Assembly (NCBI GenBank): GCA_947382355.1 | Contig: CANCYR010000001.1 | Span: 140,552-204,551 of the forward strand | Direction of reading: 5' to 3' | Length of the DNA: 64,000 nt | Source of the DNA: an uncultured Lachnospiraceae bacterium | GTDB lineage: Bacteria; Bacillota; Clostridia; Lachnospirales; Lachnospiraceae | Shown: positions 34,324-42,400 of the stretch, one piece after another | Position numbering within the stretch: the first letter of the stretch is position 1 | Layout of the letters: every line of letters begins with the position of its first letter | Notes under the pieces: generated by a model | What the model was told of the DNA's origin: nothing | Seen by the model: only the letters and a program-made list of their open reading frames with translations | Databases searched by the model: none | Program-made: the position numbers and the translations under genes

Positions 34324-36150
34324 ATGTGCGGAATCGTAGGGTATATCGGGACAAAGGAAGCAGCCCCCATTATTTTGGACGGTCTGGCAAAGCTGGAATA
34401 CAGGGGATATGACTCCACAGGAATGGCAGTATTTGATGGGGGGAAAATCAATATTACGAAAGCGCCGGGAAGACTGAAGGTGCTGGAGGAGCTGACCCAT
34501 GGCGGAGAGACCATGCCAGGACACATAGGTGTGGGGCATACGCGCTGGGCGACCCACGGGGTTCCCAATATGACCAATGCCCATCCGCATTTTAATGAAG
34601 AAGGGACCATTGCCGTAGTCCATAATGGAATTATTGAAAATTATCTGAAACTTCGCCATATGCTGGAGGAAAAAGAGTATCGGTTTGTTTCCGAGACGGA
34701 TACGGAAGTGGTGGCACAGCTTTTGGATTACTATTACAAGGGAAACCCGTTAGAGGCTATTACGAAGGTGCTAAACCGGGTGGAGGGTTCTTATGGTTTG
34801 GGAATTATCTTTGCAGACCATCCGGACCAGCTTTTTGCAGTAAGGAAGGATAGCCCTTTGATTGTAGGACAAAACGAAACAGGATGCTTTATCGCTTCGG
34901 ATGTTCCTGCCATTTTAAAATATACAAGAAAAGTATACTATGTGGAAAATCAGGAAATTGTAAGGCTCCGGCAGGACCATATGCATTTTTATACAATGGA
35001 TGAGGAGGAAATCACCAAGGAGCCGGTTTATATTGAATGGGATGCCAATGCGGCGGAAAAAGCAGGCTATGAGCATTTTATGTTAAAGGAAATGTATGAA
35101 CAGCCAAAGACAGTGGCGGATACGCTGCTTCCAAGGCTGAAAGGCAGCGACATTGAGATAGAAGAGCTTCATATGGGAAATGAAGAGCTGGCGGCTGTGA
35201 AAAAGATTCATATCGTGGCGTGCGGTTCCGCTTATCACACAGGGGTAACGGGAAAATATGTAATCGAAGGGCTGGCAAGAATACCCGTAGAGGTGGATCT
35301 GGCTTCTGAATTCCGCTATCGGAACCCGATTCTGGAGGAGGGAGCCATGGTTATCGTTATCAGCCAGTCCGGGGAAACGGCAGACACGCTGGCAGCCCTG
35401 CGGGAATCCAAGAAACGGGGCTTTCAGGTGCTTGGCATCGTAAACGTGGTGGGCAGCTCTATTGCCAGAGAAGCGGATAATGTGATGTATACATGGGCAG
35501 GGCCGGAAATTGCCGTGGCAACTACAAAAGCATATAGTGCACAGCTGATTGCATTATATTTGCTTGCCATGAAAATGGCTCAGGCAAAAAAGACTGTTTC
35601 GGATGAGGAGATTCAGTCTATGATAAAAGATTTAAAAAAGATTCCGGACCAGATTGAATTGCTGCTTGGCAATAAAGAAAAAATTCAGCGCTTTGCCAAC
35701 CGTTATATCGGTGCAAAGGATATTTTCTTTATCGGAAGGGGAATCGATTATTCCATTTCCCTGGAAGGTTCATTAAAGTTAAAGGAAATTTCCTATATTC
35801 ATTCAGAAGCCTATGCGGCAGGGGAATTAAAGCATGGAACCATTTCCCTGATTGAAGAGGGCACTTTGGTGGCGGCAGTAGCTACCCAGCCGTCCCTTTA
35901 TGCCAAAACCATCAGCAATATGATAGAGGTGAAGGCAAGAGGAGCCTTTTTGCTTGCAGTAACCAATGAAGGAAACGATGAAATTGAAAAAGCGGCGGAT
36001 TATGTGATTTACATTCCAAAAACCAATGACTATTTTACCAATTCCCTTGCAATTATTCCTCTACAGTTATTTGGGTATTATGTAGCGGTGGGAAAAGGCT
36101 GCGATGTGGATAAACCGAGAAATCTTGCAAAGAGCGTAACAGTGGAATGA
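34324..36150 (+). CDS. glmS: Glutamine-fructose-6-phosphate aminotransferase
   Basis: 608 residues, full family length. Catalytic Cys2 in MCGIVGYIG, then LEYRGYDSTG, HTRWATHG and HNGIIENY of the glutaminase domain, followed by two SIS domains (VACGSAYHTG, ISQSGETADTLAAL, then GRGIDYSISLEGSLKLKE) and the C-terminal KPRNLAKSVTVE. Makes glucosamine-6-phosphate, the entry to peptidoglycan and amino sugar synthesis. Unlike many Firmicutes glmS genes it follows the previous gene by only three bases, so no glmS ribozyme can be located directly upstream. Last gene of the polysaccharide locus. Confidence 0.97.
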   Translation: MCGIVGYIGTKEAAPIILDGLAKLEYRGYDSTGMAVFDGGKINITKAPGRLKVLEELTHGGETMPGHIGVGHTRWATHGVPNMTNAHPHFNEEGTIAVVHNGIIENYLKLRHMLEEKEYRFVSETDTEVVAQLLDYYYKGNPLEAITKVLNRVEGSYGLGIIFADHPDQLFAVRKDSPLIVGQNETGCFIASDVPAILKYTRKVYYVENQEIVRLRQDHMHFYTMDEEEITKEPVYIEWDANAAEKAGYEHFMLKEMYEQPKTVADTLLPRLKGSDIEIEELHMGNEELAAVKKIHIVACGSAYHTGVTGKYVIEGLARIPVEVDLASEFRYRNPILEEGAMVIVISQSGETADTLAALRESKKRGFQVLGIVNVVGSSIAREADNVMYTWAGPEIAVATTKAYSAQLIALYLLAMKMAQAKKTVSDEEIQSMIKDLKKIPDQIELLLGNKEKIQRFANRYIGAKDIFFIGRGIDYSISLEGSLKLKEISYIHSEAYAAGELKHGTISLIEEGTLVAAVATQPSLYAKTISNMIEVKARGAFLLAVTNEGNDEIEKAADYVIYIPKTNDYFTNSLAIIPLQLFGYYVAVGKGCDVDKPRNLAKSVTVE

Positions 36151-36272
36151 TTTTCAATTTTTGCACATTTTTTTATCACAAAAAGAACACAATTCCTACT
36201 TATACTTTGTTTATCTTATAAGAAAAAGGAACACAATGTAATTAAAGTATTTGTAGAAAAGAGGTTTTTATT

Positions 36273-37637
36273 ATGTACGAAAATAACAATAATCAATATC
36301 CCAATTATTATGGCTCTTATTCGGAAAACAGGAATGCTTCATCGCCATATGGAGCTTCATCTCCTGCAAATCCTGTTTCACCGGAACCAAAGCAGCAAAA
36401 AAAGAAAAGCGGCTTCTTTGGAAAAATCGTAAAGATGGCTTTGGCGGGAGCTGTTTTTGGTCTTTGCGCCGGCAGTATTATGGTAATCATGCTTCATCTG
36501 GCGCCTGTGGAAACGAATCAGGAGAAAAGTGAAGTCACCTCCATTACGGAAAACACTAACCATGCAATTGCCAATCAGGATACTATGAAAGATGCGGAAG
36601 AAATTGCTGCATCAAATATATCAGGAAATACCATAGTCAGCGATGTGAGTCTGGTAGTGGAAAACACCATGCCTTCTGTGGTGTCCATTACCGGAATGTA
36701 TAAAGTAGAAGAAGAGAATTATTTTGGATTCCGTAATTTTATAACAGAGTCTGAATCACCGGGCAGCGGCTCCGGTATTATTGTAGGACAGAATGATACG
36801 GAATTGCTGATTGCAACCAACAATCATGTTGTGCAAGATGCTACCTCCCTTTCAGTCCAGTTCCTTGACGATACAACCGCAGACGCAGTAGTGAAAGGAA
36901 CCAATGCGGATGTGGATCTGGCGGTAATTGCCATTCCTTTAGAGGATATTTCTGAGGAGACCAGGGGAATTATTAAGGTGGCTTCCTTAGGGGATTCAGA
37001 TAATCTGAAGGTGGGCGAGCCGGCCATTGCCATCGGCAATGCATTAGGTTATGGACAATCTGTTACCACCGGTGTCATCAGTGCAACCAACAGAGAATAT
37101 ACGATAGAAGAAAATACGGCGAACCTGATTCAGACAGATGCAGCTATCAATCCGGGAAATTCAGGCGGAGCCTTATTGAATGCCCGTGGAGAAGTGGTTG
37201 GAATCAATTCCAGCAAGATTGGCGGAAGCGTTATTGAGGGCATGGGCTATGCAATTCCCATTTCCACCGCAAAGCCTATTATTGAAGAGCTTATGACAAA
37301 AACCACAAGGACGAAGGTGGATGAAGCCAAAAAGGCGTATCTGGGCATTGTGGGAATCAGTGTTACCAATGAAGTGCAGGAATCATACGGGCTTCCGGAA
37401 GGAATTTGCGTAACACAGGTATTTTCAGGTACAGGCGCTTCCAAGGCAGGACTTGTGAAAGGCGATATCATTGTAGAATTCGACGGGGAAAAGGTCCGTA
37501 CAATGGAAGAACTAAGCGCACTGCTGGAATGCTATGAAAAGGGAAGCGCCGTTGAAATAAAAATTATGCAGGGAAGTCCTTCCGGATATCAGGAAAAGAC
37601 CGTAACGGTAACGTTAGGAGGCCGAGTGGATTCTTAA
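36273..37637 (+). CDS. HtrA/DegP-like trypsin-type serine protease with PDZ domain
   Basis: 454 residues. An Asn/Pro-rich cytoplasmic tail (1-45), one membrane anchor (about 52-75), a linker, then the protease domain with H185 (NNHVV), D215 (DVDLAVI) and S297 (INPGNSGGAL), and a C-terminal PDZ domain starting about residue 350 (YLGIVGISV). The catalytic triad is complete. A membrane-anchored, outward-facing quality-control protease. It is followed after 23 bases by clpX, so the two stress proteins are probably one operon. RBS AAAGAGG before ATG. Confidence 0.93.
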   Translation: MYENNNNQYPNYYGSYSENRNASSPYGASSPANPVSPEPKQQKKKSGFFGKIVKMALAGAVFGLCAGSIMVIMLHLAPVETNQEKSEVTSITENTNHAIANQDTMKDAEEIAASNISGNTIVSDVSLVVENTMPSVVSITGMYKVEEENYFGFRNFITESESPGSGSGIIVGQNDTELLIATNNHVVQDATSLSVQFLDDTTADAVVKGTNADVDLAVIAIPLEDISEETRGIIKVASLGDSDNLKVGEPAIAIGNALGYGQSVTTGVISATNREYTIEENTANLIQTDAAINPGNSGGALLNARGEVVGINSSKIGGSVIEGMGYAIPISTAKPIIEELMTKTTRTKVDEAKKAYLGIVGISVTNEVQESYGLPEGICVTQVFSGTGASKAGLVKGDIIVEFDGEKVRTMEELSALLECYEKGSAVEIKIMQGSPSGYQEKTVTVTLGGRVDS

Positions 37638-37660
37638 GCAAAAATTAAAAGGAGAATACT

Positions 37661-39283
37661 ATGTCAAACTATTATGATGAAACAGACGAAATCTTTTTCA
37701 ATGAGGAAGTGGAATCAGAGGAAGAGGATGATTTCATGGAGGAGCAGGAGATTTCGCAGAAGCTTCATAAAAAAGATGAGGAGATGGAAGAAGAAATACT
37801 GGAAATTTCGGAAGATGATTATGAAGATGATAAGGAATCAGAGGAAACGGATTCTGAATTTCGACGAGGAACGCAGTTAAATAAAGAAGAGGCAGAAGAT
37901 GAGGATGACAAGGAATACGAGGATGTGTGCTTTGTATGCCGTCGTCCCGAAAGCAAGACTGGCAAACAGTTCAAGCTTCCCAATAATATCTGTGTATGCA
38001 ATGATTGTATGCATAAGACTATGGATGCGGTAAGCCAGTTTGATTATCAGGGAATGCTAAATCCTAACATGATGGGACAGTTTGGGGATGTGGATTTGGA
38101 TAAGATGCAGCAGCAGTTCCCAAACATCAGCTTTGTGAATATAACAGACCTTCAGGGTGAAGGAGGCATTCCAAATAAACAGAAGCTGAAGAAGAAAAAG
38201 AAAAAGGAAAAAGTGGAGCCGGCCCTGGATATTAAAAATATTCCGGCTCCCCACAAAATCAAGGCTCAGTTGGATGATTATATCGTAGGGCAGGATTATG
38301 CCAAAAAGGTAATTTCCGTAGCAGTTTACAACCACTATAAAAGGGTGGCTACGGATACTATGGATGAAATAGAAATTGAAAAGTCCAATATGCTTATGAT
38401 TGGGCCTACAGGCTGCGGAAAAACATATCTTGTAAAAACACTGGCAAGGCTTTTGGATGTTCCCCTTGCCATTACGGATGCCACTTCCTTAACAGAGGCG
38501 GGCTACATTGGTGATGATATAGAAAGCGTAGTCTCTAAGCTGTTAGCAGCAGCGGAAAATGATGTGGAAAAGGCGGAAAGGGGCATTATCTTTATTGACG
38601 AAATCGATAAGATTGCCAAAAAGAAAAACACGAATTCAAGAGATGTGTCAGGGGAATCCGTACAGCAGGGAATGTTAAAACTGTTAGAAGGCGCAGACGT
38701 GGAGGTTCCGGTAGGAGCTAACAGCAAGAATGCCATGGTACCGTTAACAACTATCAATACCAGGAATATTCTATTCATCTGCGGAGGAGCATTTCCGGAT
38801 TTGGATGAAATCATCAAACAAAGATTAAATAAACAGACATCCATCGGATATAATGCGGACCTAAAGGATAAATTCGACAAAGAGAAAAATATCCACAAAA
38901 ACGTGGAAATCGAGGATTTAAAGAAATTTGGCATGATACCAGAGTTTGTAGGCCGCCTTCCCATTGTATTTACTTTGGATGCCCTTACGGAAGAAATGCT
39001 GATTCAGATATTAAAGGAGCCTAAAAATGCTATTTTAAAGCAATACCAGAAACTGCTTGATTTAGATGAGGTAAAGCTGGAATTTGACGAGTCTGCATTA
39101 AAGGCAATCGCCAAGAAAGCAATGGAAAAGGATACCGGGGCAAGGGCGCTTCGTGCCATTATTGAGGAATTCATGCTGGATATCATGTATGAGATTCCAA
39201 AGGACCAGAATATTGGCAGGGTGACCATTACCGGAGATTATATTAATGGAACCGGCGGACCGGTTATTGATATAAGAGGGTAG
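37661..39283 (+). CDS. clpX: ClpX-like AAA+ unfoldase with long acidic N-terminal extension
   Basis: 540 residues against about 420 usual for ClpX. Residues 1-88 are an acidic extension rich in Glu/Asp. The zinc-binding domain follows with C90-x2-C93 and C113-x2-C116. A long linker with a lysine run precedes the AAA+ core: Walker A GPTGCGKT (about 248), pore loop GYIG (281), Walker B IIFIDEID (about 309), a VSGESVQQGMLKLLEGA segment and a GMIPEFVGRLP motif. The ClpP-docking loop, IGF in most ClpX, reads IGY here. Ends 39 bases before a strong terminator. It may be a second ClpX; no clpP is seen in the window, and no canonical ClpX either. Confidence 0.88.
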   Translation: MSNYYDETDEIFFNEEVESEEEDDFMEEQEISQKLHKKDEEMEEEILEISEDDYEDDKESEETDSEFRRGTQLNKEEAEDEDDKEYEDVCFVCRRPESKTGKQFKLPNNICVCNDCMHKTMDAVSQFDYQGMLNPNMMGQFGDVDLDKMQQQFPNISFVNITDLQGEGGIPNKQKLKKKKKKEKVEPALDIKNIPAPHKIKAQLDDYIVGQDYAKKVISVAVYNHYKRVATDTMDEIEIEKSNMLMIGPTGCGKTYLVKTLARLLDVPLAITDATSLTEAGYIGDDIESVVSKLLAAAENDVEKAERGIIFIDEIDKIAKKKNTNSRDVSGESVQQGMLKLLEGADVEVPVGANSKNAMVPLTTINTRNILFICGGAFPDLDEIIKQRLNKQTSIGYNADLKDKFDKEKNIHKNVEIEDLKKFGMIPEFVGRLPIVFTLDALTEEMLIQILKEPKNAILKQYQKLLDLDEVKLEFDESALKAIAKKAMEKDTGARALRAIIEEFMLDIMYEIPKDQNIGRVTITGDYINGTGGPVIDIRG

Positions 39284-39321
39284 AAGCGCTCCTGTGTTTG
39301 CATACTTAAATTTATGTTAAG

Positions 39322-39355
39322 AAGAACTGTCAGTTTATGGGACAGTTCTTTTTTT
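39322..39355 (+). terminator. Intrinsic terminator after clpX
   Basis: AAGAACTGTC (39322-39331), a 9-base loop and GACAGTTCTT (39341-39350) followed by a run of T. A strong 10-bp stem-loop terminator that ends the htrA-clpX unit. Confidence 0.9.
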
Positions 39356-39391
39356 GCAGCAGTTCAGCCCGGTTGTGTTTTATCTTAAGGC

Positions 39392-39421
39392 TTTACAAAA
39401 GAATATATTAGGTTGTATAAT
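39392..39421 (+). promoter_or_regulatory. Promoter of the large LRR surface protein
   Basis: TTTACA (39392-39397), an 18-base spacer and TATAAT (39416-39421). The -10 box overlaps a small inverted repeat (TATAAT...ATTATA). It lies 78 bases before the start codon, which has an AAGGGGG ribosome binding site. Confidence 0.65.
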
Positions 39422-39498
39422 TATTACAATTATAGGCATTGTGCGCCTGTAAGAAGCTGTTAAAATACTAACGGATAAACATTATTAAGGGGGTAAAT

Positions 39499-42400
39499 AT
39501 GTTTAAAAAGAAGTTTTGGAAACGATCAATCAGCATACTTCTGGCAAGCGCCGTAGCTCTATCGGGCAGCGGCTTTAATATTCAGCTGGGGAATGTAACA
39601 TTAAGTGCCGGAGAAGTATTGGCAGAGGAAACAGAAATATCTGTAATGGACGAAGGGAATACCGATGGTTCCGTTTCAGAGAATGAGGCGGAAAGCATTC
39701 AGCAGGTACAGGATGAGTTTCCCGAAGAGCAGAAGGATTTTCAGGAAGGGGATGCCCTTGAATCAGTACAGCCAAAAGAGGCTGACATTGTATCAGGAAA
39801 TGTAATAGAAGTAAAAAGCGGAAGTGCCGCCAGTACAGTTATTTCAGATACGGCACTTTTAAAGGGACTTGCATTTTGTATTTTAGGAGATGAGGATGCA
39901 TATTCTTCTCTGACCACAGATGATTTAATTAATTTTACAGGTGCAATTGACTTTACGGAATACGAAAAAGCAGCTGATATCGTCAGCTTGAAAGGAATTG
40001 GCACTGTTAAAAATGCAACAGCCTTTCAGCTGGAGAAATGTCAAAAGGTGCAGGATATTATGGCATATGAATTCAGAGGGTGTTCCATGCAAAGTATAAC
40101 GCTTCCTGATTCGATTAGAAGCATAGGGGATCAGGCGTTTTTTGATTGTAAAAATCTTGAAAAGATTACATCAGGAACTGTTGAGGATGCCCTGCCTCCT
40201 CAACTGCTGGTAGTGGGCAGTAATGTATTTGACAAGTGCGTAAAGCTGACAAATATTATTATTCCCGATACGGTTGAGGAAAATGCAATTCAGCATGCCA
40301 CTTCTCTTTTTGCAAACTGCAGCGGCCTGCAGAATGTAACAATTGGTTCCGGAATTACCAACATACCGGTTTCGGCATTTTCAAATGCAGGTGCAGCGGA
40401 AGGGATGCAGGTTACGGTTCATGGCTTAAACGCCAGATTGGAAAAGGTTGGCGACAAGGCATTTTATGGTGCGAATATTCAGACGCTTGATTTGTCAAAC
40501 TGTACAGGGCTTGGAACATTTGGCGCAACAGTTTTTGCGGATTCCAAGCTTCAGAAGATTATTCTGCCTGACAGCATTTCAAATTCCGAAGATAATAAGC
40601 TTTTATTCAGCGAAGGGGCATTTTCAGGAGCTCCGATTCAGACCATGGGAAAAAAGAACGGTATTGAAGAGGGAAAGGTGTGCATACCGGAATATGTATC
40701 GGTAACAGAAGAAAAGAGCAAGGGTATATTTTCAAAGTGCATAGATATGACATGTGTGGAAATTCCAGCTTCATGGACGATAATTCCCAACAGCGCATTT
40801 AAGGATTGCAGCGGTCTGGTGGAAACAGGTATTGGCAATGGTACTCAGCTTGTTTCCATTGGAGAAGAAGCATTTTATGGAACAGGTTTGAAAAACACGG
40901 ATTTCTTAAATGGCTGTACTTTGCTGAATACGATAGGAAAGTCTGCATTTGAACAATGTATTACTTTAGAAACAGTTGTTTTGCCTGTTTCTGTCATAAC
41001 AGTAGGAGAAAGAGCATTTTATACGGAACAGGATTTAAAAAAGATAGCGCAGTCTTTAGATAACATTAAGGACTCTGCACTTACAAGCTTTCAATGGAAT
41101 TCCAGTCCGGGTGCGGCCAAGTCAGGAAACAAGAGAATTTTGGGAAATAAGGCTTTGGAAGGTAATGCATCTCTTCAAAAGGTGGTGCTGCCGGATTATT
41201 CTGCAGCAGGCGAATCTTTTGAAATCGGCAGTGAAGCATTTGCAATATGCATTAATTTACAGGAAATAGGAGAAGGGCAGGACAATGTGCTTCCTGCTTC
41301 AGTTTCCGCAATTGGGGACAATGCGTTTAAGATGTGTCTCAAACTGCCTAAGATAAAAATTCAGTCTAATTCCAATGGTTTAACGCTGGGCTCAAGCATT
41401 TTTGAAGACTGTCTTGCACTTACTGAAGCAGAGCTGCCTGCAAATATAACAAGCATTCCCGTCAGGACATTCTGTAATGCGGGAGTAACGTCTCTGACTA
41501 TGGGCAGCACGCCCAATAAGATTACCAGTTCTACCTTAAAGACAATTGGAGCACGTTCATTTTTTGGATGCCAGATAGAGAATCTGGATTTATCAGGTTG
41601 TTCGGCATTGGAGGAAATTGGCGGATGGGCATTTGCACAGACGGATACAGAGAAAGGTGTTCCTGATGATAAAAAAGTAAAAACTAATAATGTGGTTAAA
41701 TTAAAATCTGTAATCTTGCCGGAAAAACTGCCGGGATTATTTATTAATTCAGGTGTATTTTGTCTGGATATGAACTTTACTACATTAGCAACAACAAATC
41801 ATAATACTCCTGGAACTGCATATATTCCGGATTATGTGGAAGCTAATCAAGACGGCGTTGGCATAGGAGAAGGGGTATTTAGCGGTACGGCAATTGAGAG
41901 AGCGGTAATTCCTTCAGGATGGACGGGAGTTCTTCCAAAGGGAACTTTCGAGTTATGCTTGAATATGACCAGTCTTGATTTTCTTGTTAATACTAATTTG
42001 TCGGGTTTGGGAGAAGCATGTTTTTCTGGCTGTTTTGGTCTGAAGGATATACATTTAGCCGGCAATCGCACCATAAAAAACATTGGAAAAGAGTGTTTTG
42101 AGCTATGTATCGGTATTGAAAGCACGAAAGCAAATCCCATGACATTGCCGGCATCCTTGGAAACAATTGAAAACAGAGCCTTTTTCCAGGCAGAGTTTGA
42201 CTATCTGAATCTGTCGGCAAGTTCACAATTAAAGACAATTAAAGACAGCGCTTTTGAAGAAGCAAGCTTTCAGGAAATGGATTTGTCCGGAAACGGGCAG
42301 CTTCAAACAGTGGGAAGGAATGCATTTAAAAAGAACAAAACGTTGACTGCTGTGAAATTGTCGCCGGCTATGAGTACGGTAGCGGATAGCAGCTTTGAAG

